Of a stretch of 64,000 bases of DNA, positions 26,520-34,987 are shown piece after piece. The position numbers and the translations under genes are program-made. The notes under the pieces are model-generated. The model was not told the origin of the DNA. It ran no database searches and saw only the letters and a program-made list of their open reading frames with translations. The stretch is from DASYPQ01 sp041488095 (lineage in GTDB: Bacteria; Planctomycetota; UBA1135; GCA-002686595): positions 1 through 64,000 of the forward strand of contig JBGPOP010000004.1 in the NCBI GenBank assembly GCA_041488095.1, written 5' to 3'. How positions within the stretch are numbered: the stretch's first letter is position 1; each line of letters begins with the position of its first letter.

Positions 26520-27785
26520 TTGAAGGCCAGAGTCGTGATCGTGGGCGGCGGCGTGATGGGCGTGTCGATCGCCTGGCACGCGGCCGCGCGCGCGGATCCG
26601 GTCGAGGAGCCGGTCGTGCTGCTCGAGAAGAAGGCGCTCGCCGCCGGATCCTCGGGCCGCTCGGGCGCGATCCTGCGCCAGCACTACTCGCAGCGCGAGG
26701 TCGCCGCGATGGCGCGCGATTCGCTCGAGGTCTACGGAGCTTTCGAACGGCGCACCGGTCGCCCGATCGGATTCCAGAGGACGGGAGTGCTCACGCTCGC
26801 CGGGCCCGACCGACCCGAGGACATCGCGCTGATCGAGCGCAACATCGCCATGCAGGTCGGGATCGGGATCGATACGCGCCGGGTCGAAGAGGCCGAGATC
26901 CGACGCCTCGTGCCGGGGATCTCCGTCCGCGAGGGATCGGTGGGCGCCTACGAGCCCGGTGGGGGAGGTGTCGATCCGGTGGCGACGGTCGAGGCCTTCG
27001 CCGCGCTGGCGCGCGAGAAGGGAGCCGTGACGCGCGTCGGGACGGCGATGAGCGACCTGATCCTCGACGGCGGGGCGGTCGTCGGCGTCCGGACGAGCGA
27101 CGGGCCGATTCAGACCGACGCGGTCGTCGTCGCGGCGGGGCCGTGGACGAAGAAGCTCCTTCTCCGCGCGGGCCTCGACCTGCCGCTGCGCGCGGTGAGG
27201 CCCGAGCAGCACTTCCTGGCGATGCCGAAGGCTCCGCCGGGATCTCGCCTCGCGGCAAGAACCGTCGGCGAGGAGGGCGTCGAGCCCCTCGAGCCCGCCG
27301 CGCACCCGGTGATCCTCGACCTCGAGCACGGTTTCTACGCGCGCTGCGAGTCGCACCCGTCCCGCGAGGGCCTGGCGACCCCGCGCACGCGCGTCGGGCG
27401 GATGGACTACGCACACGACGCGGACATCGAGGACCCCGACGCGCTGCCCGAGGACGTCGGCGCCGAGTTCCGCGACTGGGCGCGCGCCCGCCTGGAGAGC
27501 CGGATGCCCGTCTACCGGGAGCGCGCCGACGTCGGGTCCTTCGCCGGGATGTACACGCTCTCGCCCGACGCGCAAGCGCTGATCGGACCCGTGCGGGGCC
27601 TGCCCGGGCTCCTCGTCGTCAGCGGCTTCTCGGGCCACGGCTTCAAGCTCGCGCCGTCGATCGGCGAGGGCGTCGCGCAGATGCTGTGGGGCGAGCCCGT
27701 GAGCGCCTTCGACGCCGAGTTCTTCTCGCCCGAGCGCTTCCGCGGGAGGACGGGCGAGACGTGGAGCCGGGCCTTCGGGCTGTGA
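26520..27785 (+). CDS. FAD-dependent oxidoreductase, DAO (glycine/sarcosine oxidase-like) family
   Basis: A 421-residue flavoprotein. The N-terminal dinucleotide motif is VVIVGGGVMGVSIAWHAA, followed by the DAO signature AAGSSGRSGAILRQHYS; VVVAAGPWTKKLL lies mid-protein and SGFSGHGFKLAPSIGEGVA at the C-terminus (about 380-398) closes the FAD site. Family members oxidise amine groups of sarcosine, dimethylglycine, glycine or D-amino acids; the substrate cannot be assigned. The start is TTG 26520, chosen because a strong GGAGGAG lies at 26511-26517 and translation then begins directly at the Rossmann strand. It has no operon partner; the next gene is convergent after 11 nt. Confidence 0.9.
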   Translation: MKARVVIVGGGVMGVSIAWHAAARADPVEEPVVLLEKKALAAGSSGRSGAILRQHYSQREVAAMARDSLEVYGAFERRTGRPIGFQRTGVLTLAGPDRPEDIALIERNIAMQVGIGIDTRRVEEAEIRRLVPGISVREGSVGAYEPGGGGVDPVATVEAFAALAREKGAVTRVGTAMSDLILDGGAVVGVRTSDGPIQTDAVVVAAGPWTKKLLLRAGLDLPLRAVRPEQHFLAMPKAPPGSRLAARTVGEEGVEPLEPAAHPVILDLEHGFYARCESHPSREGLATPRTRVGRMDYAHDADIEDPDALPEDVGAEFRDWARARLESRMPVYRERADVGSFAGMYTLSPDAQALIGPVRGLPGLLVVSGFSGHGFKLAPSIGEGVAQMLWGEPVSAFDAEFFSPERFRGRTGETWSRAFGL

Positions 27786-27796
27786 GGGCTGCGGAC

Positions 27797-29200
27797 CTAG
27801 GCGACCAACCCTGCGGCGCGCCAGGTCTTCATCTTGTTGCTCAGCGTGCGCGCGGTGAGACCCAGGCGCCGGGCGGCTTCGGTCTTGTTCCCTCCGGTGG
27901 CCTGCAGCGTCGCAAGGATCGCCACGCGCTCGATCTCCTCCATCGGGCGATTGGCGAGCGAAGGTCCGAGCTCGGCGGTGGAGAGCTGCGCGTCCTGGCG
28001 CGGGAGGACCTCCGAGACCGCGACGGTCGACGAGCCGAGCCCGAGGTCCGAGGCGCTGATCAACGTCCTGCGCAGCGCGACCACCGCGCGATGCACGGCC
28101 GTTTCCAATTCGCGCACGTTGCCGGGCCAGGTCCAGGACGCCATCCGGTCGAGGGCGTCCTGCGTGAAGCGCGGGGATCCGACGCCGCTGCTCCGTCCGT
28201 AATGGTCGGCAAAATGACGAGCCAGGGGCACGATGTCCTCGGGGCGCTCGCGCAGCGAAGGCACGCGGACTTCCATCGCCTTGAGCCGTGCGCACAGGTC
28301 CTCCCGGAACCGGCCCTCGCGCGCGAGCTCGAACAGGTCGCGGCCGCAGGTCACCAGCACGCGCACGTCGATCGTGATCGGGCGAGTCCCGCCGACGCGC
28401 TTGATCTCCTGCTGGTCGATCGCGAGCAGGAGCTTCTGCTGCATGTCCGCGGAGATCTCCGAGATCCCTTGCAGCAGGATGGTCCCGCCATCGGCGAGCT
28501 CGAAGCGCCCGGTTCGCAGCCGGTAGGGACCGGCGAACGGGCCCTGCTCGCGCCCGAACAGCTCGGACTCGAGCACCTGGCCCGGGAACTGCGCGCACTT
28601 GATGCGGATGAACGGGCGCTCGGACCGCGGGCTGTTCTGGTGGAGGTACAGAGCCATGCGCTCTTTCCCTGCGCCCGTCTCGCCGGTGATGAGCACGGTG
28701 CCCTTCGAGCGGGCCAGGCGCGAGGCCGAGCGCAGCGCGAGCATCATCGCCGGGCTCTTGGCGATCATGTCCGGCGGCGCGCCTCCCGCCATCTCCTGCC
28801 GCAGGTACTGGTTCTCGCGCTCGAGCCGCGCGACGCGCTCGAGGCGATCGATCACGAACTCGATCCCGTCCGGCGTCCAGGGCTTCATCAGCACGTCCGC
28901 GGCGCCGCTGCGCATGGCCTGGACGGCGGACTCGACCGCGTCCTCGGCCGCCACGGCGATGGAGAGCATCTCGGGGTAGCGCGCCCTCAAGCCGCGGACG
29001 AGATCGATCCCGTCGAGCCCGCTCCCGTTCTTGTGCACGTCGATCATGACCACGTCCGGGCTGGATGCCCCGGTCCGCTCGAGCGCTTCGGCCGCGGTCG
29101 CGGCCTGGAGGACGTCGTACCCCAGCTCGGCGACCGCTTCCACGAGGCACTTGAGGCTGAGCGGATCGTCGTCGACAACCAGGATGCGTTCGGTGGACAT
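27797..29200 (-). CDS. NtrC-like response regulator with degenerate AAA+ domain
   Basis: A 467-residue protein in receiver-AAA+-Fis order. The receiver (1-125) keeps the acidic pair in LVVDDDPLS, the Asp in VVMIDVHKNG and the Lys in LMKPW, but has Ala where Thr/Ser is usual. The AAA+ domain (about 145-375) has Walker A GETGAGKE and the arginine segment REDLCARLKAM. The sigma-54 loop GAFTGA is replaced by GPFAGP, and the Walker B acidic pair (normally GTLFLDEI) reads GTILLQGI. It is therefore unlikely to hydrolyse ATP normally or remodel sigma-54 polymerase. The Fis-type helix-turn-helix (GGNKTEAARRLGLTARTLSN) is intact, so DNA binding is expected. It is the last gene of a three-gene signalling set. 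Confidence 0.9.
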   Translation of the reverse strand: MSTERILVVDDDPLSLKCLVEAVAELGYDVLQAATAAEALERTGASSPDVVMIDVHKNGSGLDGIDLVRGLRARYPEMLSIAVAAEDAVESAVQAMRSGAADVLMKPWTPDGIEFVIDRLERVARLERENQYLRQEMAGGAPPDMIAKSPAMMLALRSASRLARSKGTVLITGETGAGKERMALYLHQNSPRSERPFIRIKCAQFPGQVLESELFGREQGPFAGPYRLRTGRFELADGGTILLQGISEISADMQQKLLLAIDQQEIKRVGGTRPITIDVRVLVTCGRDLFELAREGRFREDLCARLKAMEVRVPSLRERPEDIVPLARHFADHYGRSSGVGSPRFTQDALDRMASWTWPGNVRELETAVHRAVVALRRTLISASDLGLGSSTVAVSEVLPRQDAQLSTAELGPSLANRPMEEIERVAILATLQATGGNKTEAARRLGLTARTLSNKMKTWRAAGLVA

Positions 29201-29241
29201 GTTGGACCTCGACGTGGAGTTACCGGGAAGCTGCGGACATC

Positions 29242-30237
29242 TCAGGTGAGGGGGTCCCTCATCGCAGACCTCCCGAGGGAGCGCGACATGGGCTCGGGAC
29301 CGGCGAGCAGGCGGCCCAGGACGACCGCGAGGGCCGGCGAGATCCCCGACACATCCGGGGTCTCGCCGTCCATCAAGGCGGACAGGACGTCCCGCGCGAG
29401 CTCCGGCGTCAGGAAGTCCGCTTCCGAGAGGTCGACCTGTCCTTCGGCGAAGGCGGCCGTGGTGGTGCAGAAGCGCAGCTCGACCGATGTGCCCGTCCCC
29501 GCCGCGGTCTCGACGCTCATCGCCTCGGAGAGCGCCATGGCGCGGGAGAGTCCTTTGAGCGCCGGTCCGGGTGGCGGCGTCGCGCGCGCCGACGAGGAAT
29601 CGAATCCGACGCCTTCGTCGCGGATGCGCAGGAGCAGGGATCGATCGTCGACCTGAGCGCGCACGCGAATGCGCCCACCCGGGCGCGAGCGCCCATGGCG
29701 ATGAGCGTTGTGGACGATCTCGCTCGCGGCGCTGGCGATGCGCGCGCGCGCCGACGGCGGGATGCCGAGGCGCAGGGCGAAGGCCGCGAGGTCTCGCGCG
29801 CAGCGCTCGACGCTGTCGGGCGAGGCGGGATAGGAGCGCTCGAACACGCCTCGCTCCTCCTCCGCGCAGGGCGCGACCATCCGGCTCCCGCCCTCGACCG
29901 CACGGATGAGATCCGCGAGCCGGAAGGGCTTGGTCAGGAGCGCGGTCGCGCCGAGCTGCAGGGCGCGCAGGCAGTCCTCGACCGTGGGGTGGGCGAGCAG
30001 CAGCACCGCGCGCGCTCGATCGCCGCGCTCCTGCATCGCCGTGAGCAGGTCGAGACCGCACGCGCCGGAGAGCAGCGCCTCGCACACGAGGACGTCCGGG
30101 GCGGGCAGCTCGAGAGCCCTTTCCGCGCTCCGGGCGGTGGCGACATGGTGCCCCCGCCGGTCGAGGGCGCTCGCGAGCGCGGCCGTGATCGGCTCCTCAC
30201 CCTCGACGATCAGGACCTCGAGAGATGCGGGGATCAA
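29242..30237 (-). CDS. Degenerate receiver fused to an RsbW-type ATP-binding (HATPase) domain
   Basis: A 331-residue protein. Residues of about 5-125 are receiver-like, but the acidic pocket is altered (LIVEGEEP) and the phospho-Asp position carries Glu (VLVCEALLSG), with Lys kept (LLTKPF); a Glu there may mimic phosphorylation. Residues of about 150-260 form a HATPase domain with intact N-box (ASEIVHNAHRHG) and G1 box (IRDEGVGFD), like anti-sigma kinases and the ATPase domains of two-component kinases. The C-terminal ~70 residues have no recognised domain. The ATG overlaps the stop of the upstream kinase-like gene (ATGA), and the NtrC-like regulator follows 41 nt later. A role in partner-switching control is inference. 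Confidence 0.82.
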   Translation of the reverse strand: MIPASLEVLIVEGEEPITAALASALDRRGHHVATARSAERALELPAPDVLVCEALLSGACGLDLLTAMQERGDRARAVLLLAHPTVEDCLRALQLGATALLTKPFRLADLIRAVEGGSRMVAPCAEEERGVFERSYPASPDSVERCARDLAAFALRLGIPPSARARIASAASEIVHNAHRHGRSRPGGRIRVRAQVDDRSLLLRIRDEGVGFDSSSARATPPPGPALKGLSRAMALSEAMSVETAAGTGTSVELRFCTTTAAFAEGQVDLSEADFLTPELARDVLSALMDGETPDVSGISPALAVVLGRLLAGPEPMSRSLGRSAMRDPLT

Positions 30238-30905
30238 GCCGGCTCCACCGATCCGGCCGGCTCGCCGGGAAACCGGATCTCGGACACCATGCGGCCGTCG
30301 GCGCTGCTCCGCAGCGAGAAGCGCCCGCCCATGCGCTCGACGTCACGGCGCGCGAGCACGGCGCCGAGCGTGGACACGGCCGATCTCAACCGGAACTCCG
30401 TGTCCGCGCGCACGGGCGGGGGCGCACCCTGGACCAGGGCGAACACGGCCTCGGTGCCGTCGATTCGCGCGCGCAGGAGAGCTGGGCTATGTGCGTCGGC
30501 CATGGCGGACTCGAGCAGGCGAGCGATCGACCGCGAGAGCAGCGGCCCGTCGACGGTCAGGCGGGTCCGGCGGTCCTCGATCGCGACCAGGACCTCGGCG
30601 CGACGCTCGGCGCTGAGCGCGTCCATCGCCGAGCAGACGATCTCGCGCAGAGAGCAGGAGGACGGCTGCGCGGGTTGAGGCAGGGCGTAGTCGAGCAGCG
30701 CCTGCATCTCGCGACCGAGGCGCACCACCTCATCGAGCGCGCCGCGCACGGTGAGGCAGCGCGGATCCTCTGCGGCGAACCCGTGGGCGAGCGATTCCAT
30801 CGAAGCGCGCAGAGCGGCGAGGGGGGCACGGACCCCGTGCGCCACCGCCGCGGAGATTTCCTTGCCCGTGGGGCTGTGCGTGTCCTGTTCGAACGGGGCC
30901 TGCAT
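30234..30905 (-). CDS. Histidine-kinase-like protein with degenerate catalytic domain
   Basis: A 223-residue protein if started at ATG 30905; the frame is open further upstream, so a start as early as 31046 is possible. An HisKA-like helix carries the histidine in VAHGVRAPLAALRASMESLA (about 22-41). The catalytic half is poor: the N-box equivalent reads RLLESAMADA without the Mg-binding Asn, and no DxGxG is present. The protein may be a dimerisation or phosphotransfer scaffold and not an active kinase. No membrane segment or sensor domain is visible, so its input is cytoplasmic or comes through partners. The stop overlaps the next gene. Confidence 0.68.
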   Translation of the reverse strand: MQAPFEQDTHSPTGKEISAAVAHGVRAPLAALRASMESLAHGFAAEDPRCLTVRGALDEVVRLGREMQALLDYALPQPAQPSSCSLREIVCSAMDALSAERRAEVLVAIEDRRTRLTVDGPLLSRSIARLLESAMADAHSPALLRARIDGTEAVFALVQGAPPPVRADTEFRLRSAVSTLGAVLARRDVERMGGRFSLRSSADGRMVSEIRFPGEPAGSVEPA

Positions 30906-31137
30906 GGGGTGGAAAGCCTTGTCCGTCTCGGGCGGACAGGCAGAAGACCTTTCGTCCACCGGTGGTCGGGCGCTTGATCCCCGGGAAGGCGATTCCGGCG
31001 CTTCTTTTCCGGGTGGCCTTCGGGCGTCCCCCCGGCCGGAAAGCACGGCGGCCGGACCTCCGGAAACGGCGACTCACCGAAGAGGCACGGCCCTGCGCCC
31101 TTGCCGGCCTCAGCCGGGCCATTCATCATCGATCCCC

Positions 31138-33531
31138 ATGGCCGGGCTCGTGCTTCGCCGACCCTCGACGGACCGGTCCCGGGGGCGCCGTGGATCGAGG
31201 ACCTGGTGCCGGTGCGCGATCCTCGCGCTCGTGCTCCCTTCAGCCGGTCTGGCACAGTCCGGTGAGGAGCGGTCCTGCCGCGCCGACTACCGCATCCGCG
31301 CGAGCGTCGACGTGCCCGCGCACGGACTCGCAGGCGAGGAGACCATCGTGTGGCGGAACGACAGCCGCGACGACGTCCCCGATTTGTGGTTCCACCTCTA
31401 CTGGAACGCCTTCGCGAACAATCGCTCGACGCACCTGCGCGAAGCGGGATACGACCTCGGCGGCGTCGCGGAGAACGACGAATGGGGCTGGCAGCGCGTC
31501 ACGTCGATCCAGGCCGGCGGCGTCGAGCTGCTCCCGATGTTGCGCTGGCGGGCACCCGAGGACCTCAACGAGGAGGACCGGACCGTCTTCAGCGTCCAGC
31601 TGCCCAAGCCCGTGAAGGCGGGCGAGAGCCTCCCCGTGACCCTGCGCTGGGAGGCGCGCATCCCGCGCGTGCGGCGCCGGACGGGATACAAGGGCGACTT
31701 CCTGTTCATCGCGCAGTGGTTCCCCAAGCTCGGCGTGTACGAGGCGGGCAACGGCTGGAACTGCCACCAGTTCCACGCCAGCACGGAGTTCTTCTCCGAC
31801 TACGGCGTGTACGACGTGACCCTCGACCTCCCGGCCGGGTACGAGGGCAAGATCGGCGCATCGGGAGTGCTCGCCGAGCCCGAGCGGGCCGTCGAGGGTC
31901 GCGTGACCGCGCGGTTCGTGGCTCCGTCCCCGAAGGACCAGGTCCAGCCCGACCGCACCGGCAAGCTCCCGGTCGTTCACGACTTCGCCTGGACCGCGGA
32001 CCCCGACTACGTGGTTCACGAGAGGACCTTCCGGTTCGACGAGTGGGCCGCGCGCTACCCCGACGAGGTGCCGCGCGTCGCGCTTGCGCTGGGCCGAGCC
32101 ATCGACGAGGTGCGCCTGCGCGACGTCGACGTCACCGTGCTCGTGCAACCCGAGCACGCGGACCAGGCCGAGCGCCACTTCGAGGCCGCCTGCACCTCGC
32201 TCTTTTTCTACGGCCTGTGGTTCGGCGAGTACCCCTACCAGCACCTCACCGTCGTCGACCCCGCCTGGGGCGGCGGAGCGGCGGGGGGGATGGAATACCC
32301 GACGCTCTTCACTGCAGGCTCGCGCATGTTCGCGACCGAGCGCATGTTCACGCCCGAGAGCGTGACGGTGCACGAGTGCGGCCACCAGTTCTGGTACGGC
32401 CTCGTCGGCAACAACGAGTTCGAGGCGGCCTGGCTCGACGAGGGCTTCAACACCTTCACGCAGAGCGAGGCCATGCTGCGGCGCTACGGGTTCTCCCAGC
32501 GCACGACCGACTTCGCGAGCCTGCCCTTCGACGGCGTCGCGCTGGCCCGAGAGCCCGGGGGCGGCGCGATCGCCCAGGTCCTCGCGCTGAAGAGCTGGAA
32601 TCTGCCGCTCGGGGCGAGTCTCGAGCCGCTGAAGAGCTCGGGCTTCCTGGATTGGTGGAAGCTCCAGCCGATGCTCTCCTTCGGCCGGATGCGCGACGAT
32701 CCGCGTGCCGGCGACCGCAGCGGATACCTGGCCGACCCCGACACCGATCCGGTCGACACGCCCGGCTGGCGCTACGCCGACCGCGCCAGCTATCGCACGA
32801 ACAGCTATCGGCGCACGGCGACGGCGCTGCGCTCGCTCGCGGGGATGGTCGGATGGGAGCGATTCCTGCGCGGCATGCGCCTCTACTCCGAGCGCTGGCG
32901 CTACGCCCACCCCTATCCGCAGGACTTCTTCCAGGCCTTCGACGAAGGAGCGAAAGTCGACTTCTCGTGGTTCTTCGAGGCCGCGTTCCGCAGCACGGCG
33001 ACCGTCGATTGGAGCGTCGAGGTGAGCCAGAAGCGGGAGCCGCGGCCCGGCGGATGGTTCCAGGATGCGGCGGGAGAGTGGAAGCTGCGCGAGAAGACGG
33101 CGGAGGAGAAGGAGCAGGAGCGGAAGGAGAAGCAGGACGCGTCCGCGAGCAGCGACGGGCGAGCGGAGGGAGCGCCCCAGGATTCGCAGGGGCCGTGGCG
33201 GATCGACCTCATGGTGCGCAGGAAGGGCGCGCTGCTCCTGCCGCTGAAGCTGCAGCTGAAGTACGCGGACGGCGCCGCGGAGTCCCTGGTGTGGTCGCGC
33301 GAGGAGCAGGCGCGGTCGACGTGGTGGAAGCCGCTCGATGGCCGCGAGGTCTCGGCAAGGAAGCTCGTCTCCGCGGTGCTCGACCCCGAGCGCGTCTACG
33401 GCTTCGACAAGGACATGTCGGACAACCAGTGGTACGACGCGACCGACGAGCGCACGCCGCTGCGCTGGGCGGAGCGCGCCTTCACGCAGTACGCGCACCT
33501 CCTGCACTGGTTCGGAGGGATCGGTGGCTGA
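31138..33531 (+). CDS. Secreted M1-family (gluzincin) metallopeptidase
   Basis: A 797-residue protein with a signal peptide (ILALVLPSAGLAQ; cleavage near residue 40). The M1 catalytic domain shows the zinc site HECGHQFWYG (residues ~412-421), the third ligand Glu in NEFEAAWLDEGFN, and GGMEYPTLFT in place of the exopeptidase GAMEN motif. The changed GxMEN suggests specificity unlike classical aminopeptidase N. Around residue 650 a Lys/Glu-rich linker (EKTAEEKEQERKEKQD) separates a C-terminal beta-rich region. The next gene starts before this one stops, so the pair is co-translated. ATG 31138 was chosen because it directly precedes the signal peptide; no clear Shine-Dalgarno is seen. Confidence 0.9.
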   Translation: MAGLVLRRPSTDRSRGRRGSRTWCRCAILALVLPSAGLAQSGEERSCRADYRIRASVDVPAHGLAGEETIVWRNDSRDDVPDLWFHLYWNAFANNRSTHLREAGYDLGGVAENDEWGWQRVTSIQAGGVELLPMLRWRAPEDLNEEDRTVFSVQLPKPVKAGESLPVTLRWEARIPRVRRRTGYKGDFLFIAQWFPKLGVYEAGNGWNCHQFHASTEFFSDYGVYDVTLDLPAGYEGKIGASGVLAEPERAVEGRVTARFVAPSPKDQVQPDRTGKLPVVHDFAWTADPDYVVHERTFRFDEWAARYPDEVPRVALALGRAIDEVRLRDVDVTVLVQPEHADQAERHFEAACTSLFFYGLWFGEYPYQHLTVVDPAWGGGAAGGMEYPTLFTAGSRMFATERMFTPESVTVHECGHQFWYGLVGNNEFEAAWLDEGFNTFTQSEAMLRRYGFSQRTTDFASLPFDGVALAREPGGGAIAQVLALKSWNLPLGASLEPLKSSGFLDWWKLQPMLSFGRMRDDPRAGDRSGYLADPDTDPVDTPGWRYADRASYRTNSYRRTATALRSLAGMVGWERFLRGMRLYSERWRYAHPYPQDFFQAFDEGAKVDFSWFFEAAFRSTATVDWSVEVSQKREPRPGGWFQDAAGEWKLREKTAEEKEQERKEKQDASASSDGRAEGAPQDSQGPWRIDLMVRRKGALLLPLKLQLKYADGAAESLVWSREEQARSTWWKPLDGREVSARKLVSAVLDPERVYGFDKDMSDNQWYDATDERTPLRWAERAFTQYAHLLHWFGGIGG

Positions 33532-34573
33532 GGCGCCGGTGATGGCGGTCCCCGGGCGCGCGCGGCCGCGCACGGTGTGGGTCGAAGCGCTGAGGATCGC
33601 GCTCGGGCGTCCGCCCGTGTGGCTCGTCGCGTGGGTCATGGAGGCGCTGCTCGCCCTGGCCCCGGCGTTCCTCCTCCAGGCCTGGATGAGGGACGCGATC
33701 GCACACCGCTACGAGCCCGGGAGCCTGTTCGGGAACCTCGACTCGATGTTCCGCTTCGATCACCGCCGCGGGACGGGAGAGCTCGATGCGGCGACGGGGA
33801 TGCTCGGGGCGGTGCTCGCGCTGCTGGCCGTGCTCGTCGGGGCGTTCTCCGCGGGCGGATGGCTGCAGGTTTTCCTCGAGCGCACGCACGGACATTCGTT
33901 GCAGCGCTTCTTCCTCGGCGGCGCGCGCTACTTCTGGCGTTTCTTCCGGCTGATGATCGTGACGATCCTGGCGCTCTCGCTGCTCACGTGGCTGGTGCAC
34001 GGGCCGGTGTGGAACACCCTCGTGCTGAAGTGGCTCTCGGGCGTGCCCCCCGGCGACTTCGAGCGCCTCGAGACGCTCCCCTCCGAGCGCACCGCGTTCC
34101 ACCTGCACGGGCTCCAGCAGGGTGTCTACGCGCTGTTCTTCTCGCTCCTGCTGGTGTGGGGCGACTTCAGCCGCACGCGCCTCGCCCTGCACGACACGTC
34201 CTCGGTGGTGTGGGCCGGTCTGTGCACCGCGTTCACGATGCTGCGGCATCCGGTGAAGACGCTGCGGCCCATGGCCGGCTTGTTGTTCGTCGAAGTCTCG
34301 CTGATCGTGGGCGCGGGCTTCCTGGCTCGCGCCGTCGAATGGGAAGTCGGCCGCGGGTCCGGTCTGTCGGGCGTCGCCGCGCTCTTCGCCGTCGGACAGA
34401 TCGTCCTGATGTGGCGCGTCGTGCTGCGCGGATCGCGATACCACGCCGCGGTGCAGGTCAGCCGCGAGGTCGTGCGGCCGATCGCGCGGCCGGACCCGTG
34501 GAAGACGAGCCTCGGGCCCGAGGGAGGTCCGCACTATCCGATCGGCGGCGACGAGTACGGGATGTCGCTCTGA
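33524..34573 (+). CDS. Polytopic membrane protein coupled to the M1-type peptidase
   Basis: A 349-residue protein with about six hydrophobic segments (e.g. WLVAWVMEALLALAPAFLLQ, AVLALLAVLVGAFSAGGWL, LMIVTILALSLLTWLVHG, GVYALFFSLLLVWGDF, GLLFVEVSLIVGAGFLA). No family was recognised; the layout recalls uncharacterised integral membrane proteins in Planctomycetota. GTG 33524 was preferred over ATG 33542 because GGAGGG lies 6-8 nt upstream and the GTG overlaps the peptidase stop by 8 nt, a coupling pattern seen throughout the window. It might anchor or export the peptidase (inference). Confidence 0.75.
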   Translation: MAEAPVMAVPGRARPRTVWVEALRIALGRPPVWLVAWVMEALLALAPAFLLQAWMRDAIAHRYEPGSLFGNLDSMFRFDHRRGTGELDAATGMLGAVLALLAVLVGAFSAGGWLQVFLERTHGHSLQRFFLGGARYFWRFFRLMIVTILALSLLTWLVHGPVWNTLVLKWLSGVPPGDFERLETLPSERTAFHLHGLQQGVYALFFSLLLVWGDFSRTRLALHDTSSVVWAGLCTAFTMLRHPVKTLRPMAGLLFVEVSLIVGAGFLARAVEWEVGRGSGLSGVAALFAVGQIVLMWRVVLRGSRYHAAVQVSREVVRPIARPDPWKTSLGPEGGPHYPIGGDEYGMSL

Positions 34574-34584
34574 AGTGGCGTACA

Positions 34585-34812
34585 ATGACGGCGGTGCCTG
34601 ACGAACGGGAAAACGCGAGGCGACCGACTCTGAGGCGCGTGCGCTTCGGCGAGGAGGAGCGCGAGTCCGATCGGGAGTTCTGGCGTGCACTCACACCCGA
34701 GCAGCGGGTCGAGTGCCTCTGGGACATGGTGCTCGAGGTGAGAGCGATCAAAGGCTTCCAAGGTGACGAACCGCGACTTCAGAGATCTGTTCTCCGCGTT
34801 GAACACCGCTGA
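34585..34812 (+). CDS. Small partner protein of a nucleotidyltransferase pair
   Basis: A 75-residue charged protein. The segment REFWRALTPEQRVECLWDMV and the tail LQRSVLRVEHR match the short proteins that commonly precede DUF6036-type nucleotidyltransferase genes in toxin-antitoxin-like pairs. Its 3' end overlaps the nucleotidyltransferase remnant by 50 nt in another frame, as in intact pairs. A TACAAT hexamer (34581-34586) overlaps the ATG and lies 7 nt before an in-frame GTG at 34594, so the real start may be that GTG. Since the partner is broken, this gene may be a relic. Confidence 0.65.
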   Translation: MTAVPDERENARRPTLRRVRFGEEERESDREFWRALTPEQRVECLWDMVLEVRAIKGFQGDEPRLQRSVLRVEHR

Positions 34813-34939
34813 GGTCCGCTACCTCATCGTCGGTGCGTACGCGGTCACCTATCTCTCCCGAGAGGATCTGATCCGCAACGAGCGGATGACGGGCCGGCAG
34901 CAGGATCTCGAGGACGTGAAGGCGCTCGAGGGAGAGTAG
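34763..34939 (+). pseudogene. Nucleotidyltransferase remnant with an internal deletion
   Basis: A 58-codon frame from GTG 34763. The first 30 residues (NRDFRDLFSALNTAEVRYL, then IVGAYAVTY) match the N-terminus of DUF6036/AbiEii-like nucleotidyltransferases. The remaining 28 (LSREDLIRNERMTGRQQDLE and then DVKALEGE) match their C-terminus. The central ~90-110 residues, including the catalytic Asp region, are missing, and the junction is in frame at about codon 30. It is most simply an in-frame deletion; the product cannot be a working enzyme, though it could still be translated. Confidence 0.75.
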
Positions 34940-34987
34940 CGTGCAGGTCGGATAAGCTGGGAGGCCCTCGAACCTGGAGTTTGTCCG

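Noticed and set aside
26057..29656. A 1199-codon plus-strand open frame
   Set aside because: It runs through ispG, the oxidoreductase and the NtrC-like gene in other frames with low-complexity composition; the recognised genes explain the region.
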